DNA of 10,147 nt from Pelagophyceae sp. CCMP2097 (GCA_026770575.1 MU657221.1:241440-251586); one strand, 5' to 3'; counted from the stretch's first letter, positions 1 to 7,330 are shown. Notes: generated by a model not told the origin, from the letters alone. Numbers and translations: made by a program.

Positions 1-137
1 ATGCCCGGCGCGGGGAGCGCGGAGAGCTCCTGGCGCATGTCCGGAATGAGCGGGAACGCGGTATCGCCGAACGGTTTAGCGATGGCTCTCTGTGCTAAGT
101 CAATGCGCCGGGGCTCCGGAAATGAATCCGCCACCAT
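1..137 (-). CDS. Partial 5' coding exon of an unrecognised gene, divergent from RHL1
   Basis: On the minus strand an ATG at 137-135 opens a frame of 45 codons that stays open to the window edge. The product begins MVADSFPEPRRIDLAQ and ends near ELSALPAPG. About 70 percent of third codon positions are G or C, rising towards the edge, as in the neighbouring host gene. The start lies about 270 bases from the oppositely oriented RHL1-like start, a typical head-to-head arrangement. I recognise no domain. The frame is short, so chance openness cannot be excluded. A plus-strand frame is also open here (1-297), but it shows no third-position G/C excess and resembles nothing. The call rests on openness, codon bias and position only. 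Confidence 0.4.
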   Translation of the reverse strand, partial: MVADSFPEPRRIDLAQRAIAKPFGDTAFPLIPDMRQELSALPAPG

Positions 138-406
138 ACGGTATGTGTGTTGTGTGTGTTTACGTGGAAAGTCATTTTGGACCGACACCGCCAGCCTCGT
201 ACGCGCGGCGCCAAGCGGGTCTATAGGCCGTGGTGAGGATAGTAACACACCCCAGAACAGCCCAGGCCCTTCAGAACCGGCCCAGGACAAGAGCTAATGG
301 CCAAACACGCCACCCTTCTTTTTTTTCAATTCGAGAAAATCAATTCCCCATCTCCGCTGAGAACCAAACGAAACCTTGCAGGAGTGCGGTGACCTGCTCA
401 GTTCCC
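138..406. promoter_or_regulatory. Probable shared intergenic promoter region of a divergent gene pair
   Basis: This 269-base gap separates the putative minus-strand start at 137 from the RHL1-like ATG at 407. It holds a TG-rich stretch at about 141-160 and a pyrimidine/T-rich run at about 312-327 (ccttcttttttttc) some 80 bases before the RHL1 ATG. No clear TATA box is visible. The ATG context is ttcccATGG, with G at +4. The promoter role is inferred from position only. Confidence 0.3.
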
Positions 407-1671
407 ATGGCGGACGATCCGCGCGCTCTTTCTGCGGCGCTGCGGCGCTGCGACGGCAACGAGATCCGCAAGCCGTCACGGCAGCGCAAGAACCGTTTTC
501 TCGTCTCCATGCCAGGCCTCCTCGCGCCACAGGTGCCCCAGCCTCTCGCACCGCCCCTTGTCGCCGGCGAAGGAGGGCTCTAGGGCGCCGGCCGCATCGG
601 GATGCTGGCGGACATGCATACCGCGGAGCCGCGCATTGTGTTTGATCTTGACGTCTTCGACCCGCGTCGACTTTTGAACGCGCTTTTGAACTGCGCGCTT
701 CGAGCGCCGCTCGTCCCAACGCTTTCGCGCGTCCCGACGTGCCGCTCGCAGGACGGCCGCGTGCTAGAGCTGCGCGGCCGGTCGGTGTCGTCTGCGACGC
801 ATTGGATGACGCTGAAGCTGGCCGGCGATGCACTCTTCTGCAAGGACGTCTTCGACAGAGTTTTGGTCTTCGACCGCGACGGACCGCGCCGCGAATCGGC
901 AAACACACGACCGTGATGATGCAGTCGTGACCAGCATCTTACTACGCTTGGGAGGGGGGGCTGATCGGCTATTGCGCCGGGGGGGGGGCGTGTTTGAAGG
1001 ACCGCAAAACCTGCAGGCGCCGAGTGGCTCGAGAAAGATGCGGTGAAAGCGGAAGCGTTCACGGCGGCGGCCGCCGCGGACGGCGCCGCGGAGCCCGCGG
1101 AGCCCGCGGCCGCCGACGACGGCGACTTTGAGCTCGGCCTCTCAGTGAGTGTCCTATTGCCGCAACAAAAGACACTGCCAGTCGAGAAAAGACGCTGTCG
1201 GGCTCGATGAGACGACGTCGACGTGTCGATCACGTCGACTTCGACCGCGCCTAGAAGGGTGTCGAATCGGCGTTTTAGGTCGTGGCGCGTGGCCAACCGG
1301 CGGCGGCGAACCGCAAGCGCAAGCAGCCCGCCGATGGCACGACGGCGCGCAAGCGACCCTCGTACAAGGAGCCCGACTCTGAGGAGGAGGAGGAGGAGGA
1401 CGGAGGCGACTCGGAGGAGGAGGAGGAGGAGAAGGAGCCCAGCGTACCCGAAGACAAGGACGACGGCGGTGCGGCCGGCGCGCCACCTGCCGCGAGCCCG
1501 CCGCGCAAGCGTCGCAGGGTGGGCGACGACGCCGCGGCGCCCGAGGTTGCGGCGTCGGCGAGCCGCCGCGCGCCGCGGAAGCGTAGCGTAGCGGTGACGA
1601 ACTACGCCGAGGACGACGACGACGACGAGGAATCTGACGGCGGCGGCGGCGGGGACGACTCGGACTTTTGA
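407..1671 (+). CDS. RHL1: RHL1-like DNA topoisomerase VI accessory subunit, five exons
   Basis: Proposed exons are 407-532, 584-652, 752-912, 1000-1144 and 1279-1671, giving 297 residues. Plant RHL1 (HYP7) is a nuclear DNA-binding partner of the topoisomerase VI complex, needed for endoreduplication. The N-terminal domain shows the family pattern: NRFLVSMPGLLAPQ (29-42), GRIGML, EPRIVFDLD joined to DGRVLELRGRS, then MTLKLAGDALFCKDVFDRVL. Removing introns 1 and 2 joins these blocks without gaps, which supports the gene model. The tail is charged: basic RKRK (179-182), two runs of six Glu (202-207, 213-218), PPRKRRRV (241-248, nuclear-localisation-like), then RKRS and an Asp/Glu run ending at SDF. 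The length is close to plant RHL1 (about 355). The ATG at 407 is the first one in frame before the domain. The exon 3/4 junction is the least certain. The family call rests on remembered motif similarity. Confidence 0.8.
533..583 (+). other. Intron 1 of the RHL1-like gene (51 nt)
   Basis: GT at 533-534 and ctctAG at 581-583. It carries an in-frame stop (TAG, 581-583) that would end the protein if retained. Removing it joins LLAPQ to GAGRIG as in the family. Phase 0, length a multiple of three. Confidence 0.8.
653..751 (+). other. Intron 2 of the RHL1-like gene (99 nt)
   Basis: GT at 653 and gctcgcAG ending at 751. It has no in-frame stop, so retention would add 33 residues between FDLD and DGRV, where the RHL1 family has no insertion. 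Two ttttgaac motifs lie inside and might serve as branch sites. Phase 0. Confidence 0.7.
913..999 (+). other. Intron 3 of the RHL1-like gene (87 nt, boundaries provisional)
   Basis: Donor ccGTGATG at 913 and acceptor gtttgaAG at 999 are the only pair I found that keeps phase between exon 3 and the EWLEKDAVKAEAF exon. An alternative acceptor, cctgcAG at 1016, would need a phase-1 donor that I do not see. The intron holds G-runs at 954-960 and 979-988 and lacks a pyrimidine tract. Confidence 0.5.
1145..1278 (+). other. Intron 4 of the RHL1-like gene (134 nt)
   Basis: Strong donor GTGAGT at 1145 and acceptor cgttttAG at 1278, phase 0, joining FELGLS to VVARGQP. Its length is not a multiple of three, so retention would break the frame. 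Confidence 0.75.
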
Positions 1672-1785
1672 AAAGGCGATTGTGATAGAAGAGAACTCCA
1701 TGCTGAGTCATTGCGGTGCATCGGCAGCCAAAAAACTGGACCCTCGACACTTGTAACGTCATTTGATGAGCCTCGGGGGTTCGTT

Positions 1786-2237
1786 CCAGCGGTGGGAATT
1801 CACTTGAAACTCTAAGTGAGTGAACGTCCACGCGAGCCCCCAAATGACTGGGCCCAGTGAAGTGACGAGTGAAGCGACCTTCACTACGACTGAAAATTAT
1901 GGTGAAGTGAAGTAAACTAGTGAATCCGCGGGTTTTCCTAGGCATTCCATCCACGCAAGGCTCGTCCGCCGACGGCCGTATGCGCCATCCACGACCCCAG
2001 GACGCCTGATCCAGGGCAGTACGACCCCGACTCCCTCCAGTGACCCCACAGCGACGGTGGGACCCCCTCCGGAGTGTGAAGTTCGACGGTGTCCGGCGAA
2101 CGGGGTTGGTGAAGTGATAATTAAGTCCTTCAAAAAAATTCGGCGGTAGTGACAACTTAGTGAAGTGAAGTGAAGACGGTGAAATGAATTGCTTCATTGG
2201 AGCTTCATTTCACCCTCAAATGAATTCCCGCCGCTGG
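1786..2237. mobile_element. MITE-like element with 22-bp terminal inverted repeats
   Basis: The left end (1786-1807, ccagcggtgggaattcactt...) and the reverse complement of the right end (2216-2237) match at 20 of 22 positions. Flanking bases TTCGTT (1780-1785) and TTCGCT (2238-2243) are a possible 6-bp target duplication with one mismatch. The 452-bp interior codes for nothing convincing and is rich in gtgaag/agtgaa units near both ends. No transposase is present, so it would be non-autonomous. The superfamily is unknown. The duplication is imperfect, so the exact ends are inferred. Confidence 0.55.
2178..2214. repeat. Perfect 11-bp inverted repeat (hairpin) in the right part of the MITE-like element
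   Basis: GGTGAAATGAA (2178-2188) and TTCATTTCACC (2204-2214) are exact reverse complements with a 15-base loop. A smaller hairpin, agtgaag-cgac-cttcact, lies near 1870-1890 in the same element. Both use the same gtgaa-type unit. Confidence 0.65.
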
Positions 2238-2989
2238 TTCGCTCCCATGTTCGCGCGCGCCTTCGCAGCAGAGAGACGGTGCTTCGGGACGATGCAAGCC
2301 TGTGGAGCTTTAACTGCGTCGATACTCGACGCGTGCAGGCATCGCATTTGGAATCCTTCGTCGAATGGAACCTATACAGGCTCTGCGCTCCCCCCCTTCT
2401 GAGATTTAATTTCATGGTGAGATTGATCGGAAAAAAACTCCGGACCTTTTACCAATCAATCTTTTCGTTAATTTTCCGTTAAACTTTCGGAGGAGGCGCA
2501 AGAGCCTGGGTCCCGACCCGAGTTGCAGTCCAAATTAGATCAGCCGCTTTTAAAAAAAAATTGGGCGAACATCCCACCAGAACCCTTCAAGCGGAATACC
2601 CAGGGGGCCTAGCTAGAGGGAGGTCCTATGACGGTCACATGGGGGGGGGGGCGCCTCCCATGTCACATTGGGAGCCCCGGATCGAGAGGCACACGTGTTA
2701 TTTGTTGGTCGCTAAGTGTTAAAATCCCGGGGCCGTTCTCTTTTTTGGTATGTTTTTACGGCCGCTATTTCCGGCTCTTGGTCGTCGCGCGACTGGCCCT
2801 TCGGTCCAACCGGCTCCGCCTTGGGGCTCCAACAGCGGCTGTGAATATAGGCACCGATTCAAATCTTTTGAAATCCCACTCGGAACAAATTTTACTTTCG
2901 GGGGGAGACAAGGAGCTCGAGAGACGCTCGAGAGGCGCCGAGCGCGCCCGCCTATAGAACCGCGCTCGTCGTCTCTACGCCCCGCCAAC
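2238..2989. other. Non-coding stretch between the MITE-like element and LINE relics
   Basis: I see no supported gene here; frames on both strands are short and match no family. Visible structure is an 11-G run at 2641-2651 inside a 7-bp inverted repeat (ACATGGG at 2637-2643, CCCATGT at 2657-2663), a 9-A run near 2552-2560, and a GC-rich part from about 2740 to 2990 with repeated ctcgagag. Confidence 0.5.
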
Positions 2990-3736
2990 ATGTGCAATAA
3001 AATGTAATAAAAATCAAAGGATGTCCAGTCCCGGAGGACCTTCTCCTGGCCTAGTCAGATCAACCAACTTAGCGCGAATTTGATAGATTCTAAATAAGAA
3101 ACGATAAATGAAAGTATCGGCGAAATGGGGAGTATTCTCATGCATGTTGAAGTCAACCTTAGCATGGATTGACAGAGAATCAAAAAGAGGAATTTTCTCA
3201 CTTATTCTGCTAAAATATTCCTCACGAGGTATAGCGTAAGTAGCACAATCTCCCAGAATATGATATATAGATTCCGTGTGCCGCTGGCGACAGCACAGGG
3301 TGTACGGAATGGACTTAGTTCGAGTAATGCGACCACTAAAATCGCTAGAATCTTTGACATTGTGCCCTTTGCCCAGTGCCTCGAAGCAACTGAGTCGAAG
3401 CTTAGTTTTCAAAATTCGACCCTCACAAAGATCCCAGGAAGCGCTTGGGTTACGAGGAAGGTATGGGGCCGTACGGTAAGACGTTGACCACCTCATAAGT
3501 ATTTGGATTGTAACAGAAGTTGCTGACTGAGTTGAGAGTTTGTTCATCTGTTGATAGCATAAAATGTCGTGTGCCTTAGCTTTTGCAGTTGCGGAACCGG
3601 AGATATGTTCACATCAGTCTGGGTCGATCGCTAAGGGTTCGAGGAAATCAGTGGCGCATGTAAGTGCGCTAACTCGGCTCGCGGTGTCCTTTGCCCTTGG
3701 AAACCGTTCGATCTCTGAAGCTCCTTGTCTACCTCC
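2990..3736 (-). pseudogene. 5'-truncated LINE copy A: C-terminal part of ORF2 and 3' tail
   Basis: One minus-strand frame runs from about 3736 to the stop at 3016-3014, broken by a single TGA at 3616-3614. After that stop, 177 residues are open from 3547. They carry CFEALGK, then CC-x9-H-x4-C (CCRQRHTESIYHILGDC), then ATYAIPREEY, the layout of the Cys/His motif found C-terminal to reverse transcriptase in many LINEs. The end reads RAKLVDLTRPGEGPPGLD. Immediately after the stop comes a short AT-rich tail (3013-2990). Copy B (3770-4370) shares RWS..RTA.Y, the Cys/His spacing, GDCA.YA.PR and the ending, so both belong to one family. No catalytic domain remains. The 5' end abuts the tail of copy B. 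Confidence 0.75.
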
Positions 3737-3769
3737 AATTATAATAAATAATGATTAATGATAATTAAA
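3737..3769 (-). repeat. AT-rich 3' tail of LINE copy B
   Basis: After a TGA at 3772-3770, the minus strand reads tttaattatcattaatcatt and continues AT-only to about 3737. Copy A has a similar tail (tttttattacattttattg) directly after its own stop. Such short tails mark the 3' ends of LINE insertions. Copy A sequence starts immediately beyond. Confidence 0.6.
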
Positions 3770-4370
3770 TCACATGGCGGCCCGTCCATGAGGACCGGCG
3801 TCCAGCCCAAAAGGACCTTGCCCTGGCAGAGTCGGATCAACCAACTTGGCACGCATCTGACAGTTTTGTGATAAAACGGTGAATATAAGCGCCTACTCTT
3901 GATGGGTTGACATCGCCCATGATGTAATCTACCTTGTCTCTGGATGGCAAGGGCAAAAAAGAGGGGCCCATGAACCCAGTCTTTGCATAGCACCCTGCCC
4001 TAGGCACCGCATATGCTGCGCAATCACCGGGCACGTGATATGTATTTTCATTAATTTGCTGACCACAACAAGGAGTACGACTGTGCGAATTTGTGCGAGT
4101 ATTTCGCCCTGTCACAATATGGTCCTTCTGTTTTTTCCCGAGGGCCTCGTAGCAAATAAGCCGCAATTAATTTTCACGAGCTTGCCGCGTTGTAAGGCCC
4201 ATGAAGATAATGGTCTCCCGAAGGATGTATCGTGCAGTACGATCACCAGGTGACCACCGCCGGAGAGTCGAAACAGCAGTCGAAATGTCTGACTGGACCA
4301 CCAGCATGCCCTTTTGTAATAAGCATAATATGCAATGTGCATTGATGTTAGCAGCAGAAGCGCCAACACA
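3770..4370 (-). pseudogene. LINE copy B: C-terminal Cys/His region, frameshifted
   Basis: Homology to copy A runs through three frames. Matches are TLRRWSPGDRTARYIL (about 4265-4218), SSWALQRGKLVKI (about 4210-4172), then LICYEALGK and CCGQQINENTYHVPGDC (CC-x9-H-x4-C, as in copy A) followed by AAYAVPR. A final shift near 3835 leads into AKLVDPTLPGQGPFGLD and a stop at 3772-3770. The region is the expected C-terminal end of the LINE whose thumb and helical domain lie at 5276-4905, separated from it by the inserted element at 4390-4883. At least two frameshifts make it a pseudogene. Confidence 0.7.
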
Positions 4371-4389
4371 ATCTCGCCATTTAACAGGA

Positions 4390-4883
4390 TTTACAAGGGC
4401 GATTTTGCGTGTCGGACACGGAAGGGGGGGTCCAGGACCCCCTCCCCCACCGGCGGCGAGGTACTGGCAGCCGGTTTTTAGACAGGGTGCAAGCTGGGGG
4501 AGGGCCCCGACCCCCCCCCTCACCGGAACAAACCCGGACCTCCAGGGAGGGGCCCCAAACGAGGCGCCGGAGATGGTGTAATACCTCAATAAGGGACTAA
4601 CAAGATTTAATGGCGTCCTAGAGATGGTGTATTGACATATTTGATGCTGCCTCGGTCGGTTGCTGCTGCCTCGTCGTCGCATCGGCCCTCATCGCGCGAG
4701 TCGCGGCGCGGGTCTTGTGGCGCAAAGCCACAAGCCCTGGGTCGTATGACCAGGGTCCGTGACCCCCCCCCCCCGAATTGGCGCGTCGAGCCGCGCAGGG
4801 AGGGTCGCCGACCCCCCCTCCCCACGTACCGGCACCCTACACCCCCACCGACCGTGTCCGACACGCAAATCCGCCCTTGTAAA
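4390..4883. mobile_element. 494-bp element with 32-bp terminal inverted repeats and GC-rich hairpins, inserted in the LINE
   Basis: The left arm (4390-4421, tttacaagggcgattttgcg...) and the reverse complement of the right arm (4852-4883) agree at 30 of 32 positions. Each arm contains a palindrome, GTGTC-x-GACAC. Weaker inverted similarity continues outside the arms (ccattt...). The interior has C- and G-runs, including 12 C at 4763-4774, and hairpins of the type GGGTC-N-GACCC (4426-4442, 4753-4765, 4802-4814). Frames inside are Pro/Gly/Arg-rich and not credible genes. The element separates LINE helical-domain coding (ending about 4905) from the C-terminal region (starting about 4370). I found no convincing target duplication, so an inverted duplication remains possible. 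Confidence 0.55.
4426..4442. repeat. 8-bp perfect hairpin with single-base centre
   Basis: GGGGGTCC-A-GGACCCCC, just inside the left arm of the 494-bp element. It is one of three related GGGTC/GACCC hairpins in that element. Confidence 0.7.
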
Positions 4884-4904
4884 TACTTTTAAGTGAAATG
4901 GACG

Positions 4905-5174
4905 ATGGCCCCAGAGAAAAGAAGCGACGCTATTCTGTACAAAACCAGCGCACTGGGGATTATCATGAACCTCCGATCTGAGTGCCCCATACATTTGTTT
5001 CACCATGCGGTTGTCTGGTAAACCGATGACATGGTCTCTGAATTTGAGAGCAGCCGCTTTGGCACGGAAGCATTGGTCAATAAGACTAAGTTCGTTATGT
5101 ATAGCAGCATTGGCAGAGTGGCACATCAACCAATCTTCTGTAGATTTTATCCGTTTCTTGCTGAATTGGAGCAT
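4905..5174 (-). pseudogene. LINE ORF2 helical domain between thumb and C-terminal motif
   Basis: About 90 residues are open from 5174. They include FSKKRIKSTEDWL, ANAAIHNELSLID and RAKAAALKFRDHVIGLPDNR. The pattern ELsL..., R.A.A.LKF..H....PdnR is the recurring helical stretch that follows the thumb in many LINE polymerases. The frame is offset from the thumb upstream (stop at 5193-5191), which implies a frameshift near 5180. Beyond about 4905 the reading enters the inverted-repeat element. Confidence 0.6.
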
Positions 5175-5190
5175 TTACGGCCCCGTTTTG

Positions 5191-5276
5191 CTAGATTCCG
5201 GCATTAAACAACGCGGTCGATACAACGAGCGTCTGGACAACCTGCTTTGCAATTAACGCCGGTAGCCCCATACCAT
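5191..5276 (-). pseudogene. LINE reverse transcriptase thumb segment
   Basis: In the same frame as the palm, the minus strand reads GLPALIAKQVVQTLVVSTAL then FNAGI and a TAG stop (5193-5191). This matches the LINE thumb pattern in which a Vv..lVl.tal segment is followed by yGaEiW. The stop sits where Trp is expected and is one base from TGG. The palm ends about 640 bases upstream, so the intervening segment with the PHD-like finger separates parts that are normally close. Confidence 0.5.
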
Positions 5277-5353
5277 GGCATCCAATGAGATCCAACTAAT
5301 TCCTGTGTTTTACAGCCTTGTACATATGTCATTCACAGCCGACTCCCAAGCGC

Positions 5354-5436
5354 GATGACCCGCTGGGGGCAAAAGGGGATTCACCGGATCATTATCCTTG
5401 TAGGTGATTGTGGGGCCCGGTATATATACCGTAACG
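5354..5436. repeat. 83-bp direct repeat, copy 1
   Basis: It matches 9876-9958 at 82 of 83 positions (difference T at 5432, C at 9954), in the same orientation, and similarity stops abruptly at both ends. It contains a perfect 14-bp palindrome, CGGTATATATACCG (5418-5431). It lies between the LINE palm and thumb segments, possibly as part of an inserted sequence. Confidence 0.9.
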
Positions 5437-5719
5437 CTCCCCCATACGCATACCGTAGGAACGGGAGGTTTAGCGTGGAGAAAGACAAAATACCGCAACG
5501 CCAAGGGTCCTCGGATTTAAAAAGCGGGGTTTGTTTGAGACCATGTTTTCCGGAGTATGAGGTGATTCTGTCGTCCATATGATGTTTCCAATCATTTTTC
5601 GAAATATCATACTCCCTGCGTTTAACATCAACCTGGTCTAACAACTCCGTCGCAGCAAAATACGCAAGGGCCCTCGCGGGGGATGTATGAACCCGGATGG
5701 ACACGATCACCCGCCCCTT

Positions 5720-5921
5720 CAGTTCCAAAAAGCATTGGGTTTTAGGTTGATTACATTTAGGGCAAAGATAGTCGATAGTTGGGACTGAATCATACCCTGA
5801 ACAGGCCAAGTGCACATCAGACTCACAATCTCCACAAGTTAAACATGGTCACAGGGAGCCATACCATCATCTTTAAATGTGGTGAGGTGGCAGACCCGGC
5901 ATGCGCCTGGATAATCTTAGA
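5720..5921 (-). pseudogene. PHD-type zinc finger remnant downstream of the LINE palm
   Basis: Directly after the palm frame stops (5916-5914) the same frame reads DYPGACRVCHLTTFKDDG. After one frameshift near 5845 comes LTCGDCESDVHLACSG and then YLCPKCNQ. Together the spacing is C-x2-C-x(about 18)-C-x2-C-x4-H-x2-C-x12-C-x2-C, the Cys4-His-Cys3 pattern of PHD fingers, with every ligand present. PHD fingers usually read histone tails, and some LINE families are known to carry one, usually in ORF1. Here it lies between palm and thumb. It could be native to this family or brought in by an insertion. About 110 further residues of unknown type follow in the second frame, down to 5381. Confidence 0.55.
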
Positions 5922-6678
5922 TAAAGTTCACTTTATTATCGATAAACTTCATACCAATGTACCTCAGCTTCAGAACCGCCTCTGTTGTTCCATTCTTTTT
6001 ATAGCGGCCGAGGCACCTCCGGAACGTGAGGCCCGGGTATTTATATTGATTAGCCTGGGGTCGTGGACTCGCCAATGAGTGTCCAGGAATAATCGCAGTC
6101 TTCGTCCTTTCCGAATACGACAACCTGCTACTTTTCAAAGAAAATTGGAAGGAATGTTTATTCGCATAATTTTGGCAACAGTCGAGCATCTTTTGCAAGT
6201 CCTCTGCCGATTCACTAACTAAAATGATATCGTCAACGTAGAGCAGAGCTTTGAACTTATTGGCACTTACACCCAAACACTCACCCATTTCGTCGATGAT
6301 ACCATCGATAAAAGTTGCGTACAGAATCGGGAAAAAGACTGACCCCTCACGAAGACCGTGGTTCACGGAGCATCCACCAGAGATTGGGTCTTGAATGGCA
6401 ATTCTGGAGGTACAGTTCTCGTATAACTTGTCGATAACGATCCACAACTGGCGTCGGTAATTGGCATCGCCACCAGCAGCTTTGGATAGTATACTGCATA
6501 ATTTGTCCATCAAGTCAGAGCGAAGAACTCTCGGGTAAGCTCTCCGTAAATCGAGAAATGCACAAAATGCCTTCTTTCGGCGTCTCGTCATGGACTTGAT
6601 TGTCTCGGCGAGGACAGAGGAGTGACCCTGGCATCTATACCCTCTACCACGGCTACCAATTTGGGCCTGATGCAGGAG
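5917..6678 (-). pseudogene. LINE reverse transcriptase palm, YVDD motif
   Basis: This frame copies the family of RNA-templated DNA polymerases used in target-primed retrotransposition. In order it has LLHQAQIG and GHSSVLAETI (block 1), AFCAFLDLRRAY (motif A, catalytic Asp kept, second Asp replaced by Pro), GLREGSVFFPILYATFIDG (motif B), KALLYVDDIILVSES (motif C, both Asp kept, Val instead of the usual Ala) and YKYPGLTF (block with Gly-Leu). The frame is open for about 250 LINE-derived residues. The sequence upstream to 6786 belongs to the inserted CACTG element. The last residues, KFIDNKVNFI, are followed by a stop. The intact catalytic residues suggest fairly recent decay. Confidence 0.9.
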
Positions 6679-6681
6679 AGG

Positions 6682-7155
6682 CACTGGGCTAAAGGGAGAC
6701 AGATTTCCCGCCTTTAAGGCAGTTGGCCCCTGGGATTCCCTTTGGCGCGCCTGGCGGGCGCTGCGGGCGCTCGGCCGAGGCGCCACTGCGCGCGCTCATG
6801 GGCCACCTCGGGCTCGACGCGCAGCAGCAAAAAGCTTGGCGCGCGCGCCCCGGAGTCGCGAGAGACTCTCCGTGGGAGTCTGCGCTTTTTTTAGCTCTTC
6901 AGAGCCCGGCTTCTGGTGGGCCAGTGTGCGGCCCTAGAGGCAACAAACCGAGTCCACCTAAGTCCTGGCCATTATCGCCCATCAGGTCGCGGGTTCGGGG
7001 GGTCTGCGTCGCGCTGGAAGCAGCGGGCGCACAAAAAAACACGAAAAAAAAACGGAAAGCTCCCTAAGCCGAGGCTGTCAAACCATGAATAAATCCATGT
7101 TATTAAGCACCCGGAGCTTAACGGATTCCCTAAAGCTTTAAACTTAAGCCCAGTG
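6682..7155. mobile_element. 474-bp CACTG-ended DNA transposon (CACTA/EnSpm-like, non-autonomous)
   Basis: The left end is CACTGGGCTAAAG and the reverse complement of the right end is CACTGGGCTTAAG (12 of 13 match). The 3 bp AGG flanks both sides (6679-6681 and 7156-7158). CACTA/CACTG termini with 3-bp target duplications are the hallmark of the CMC (CACTA) superfamily. The insertion lies exactly between reverse transcriptase blocks: taking out the element plus one AGG joins DEEP to LLHQ in frame (477 bp, a multiple of three). No transposase is encoded. The interior is GC-rich with A-runs near 7031-7050. Confidence 0.8.
6725..6870 (+). other. GC-rich open segment inside the CACTG element, possible captured coding fragment
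   Basis: The plus strand reads GRSAEAPLRALMGHLGLDAQ and then QKAW in one open frame with host-like GC content, unlike the AT-rich ends of the element. This resembles captured gene fragments in Pack-type transposons. No family is recognised, and a non-coding origin is equally possible. Confidence 0.25.
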
Positions 7156-7330
7156 AGGTTCCTCATCCAAAATGAATGCAAGGCGCTGATTCAGCACCGA
7201 CTCAAAAATCTTCCCGACGACGGAGAGAAGGTAGATGAGACGGTAATTGTGGCCTAGTCAGTCGGGTCACATGTTTTAAATATAACTACGGCAGCTGCCT
7301 GGCCCCAGTCCGATGGAGCTTGGCCCGAAG
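7156..7330 (-). pseudogene. LINE reverse transcriptase N-terminal block
   Basis: On the minus strand, DWGQAAAVVIFKTCDPTD (about 7313-7260) is followed, after a one-base shift, by NYRLIYLLSVVGKIFESVLN (from 7248) and QRLAFILDEEP. This is the classic start of LINE polymerases (a VV.IFK..DPtD....NYRpisLLsvvgKifE pattern). The second frame equals that of the palm once the CACTG element is removed. Upstream to about 7400, the frame of VVIFK is open back through a Pro/Gly-rich linker. Confidence 0.85.

Noticed and set aside
1282..1671. Standalone acidic plus-strand protein
   Set aside because: It has no ATG start, it begins just after a good splice acceptor (1278), and it continues exon 4 in phase. 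It is better read as the last exon of the RHL1-like gene.
580..2197. Long minus-strand open frames (580-1701 and 1154-2197) of 340-370 codons
   Set aside because: They lie antisense to the RHL1-like exons. Their Arg/Pro/Ser/Leu-rich content is the complement of the GAG and GAC repeats, and they run across the introns without any recognisable domain.
4201..4581. Plus-strand Pro/Gly-rich frame across the left arm of the 494-bp element
   Set aside because: It reads through the inverted repeat and C-runs. The same HL..FTRA.LRVGHGR words appear in the opposite strand frame only because the arms are inverted copies.
5268..5867. 9-bp direct repeat ccataccat at 5268-5276 and 5859-5867, as a possible target duplication around an insertion
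   Set aside because: The PHD-type finger spans position 5860 with correct ligand spacing on both sides, and no inverted repeats lie next to the 9-mers. Chance is likely.
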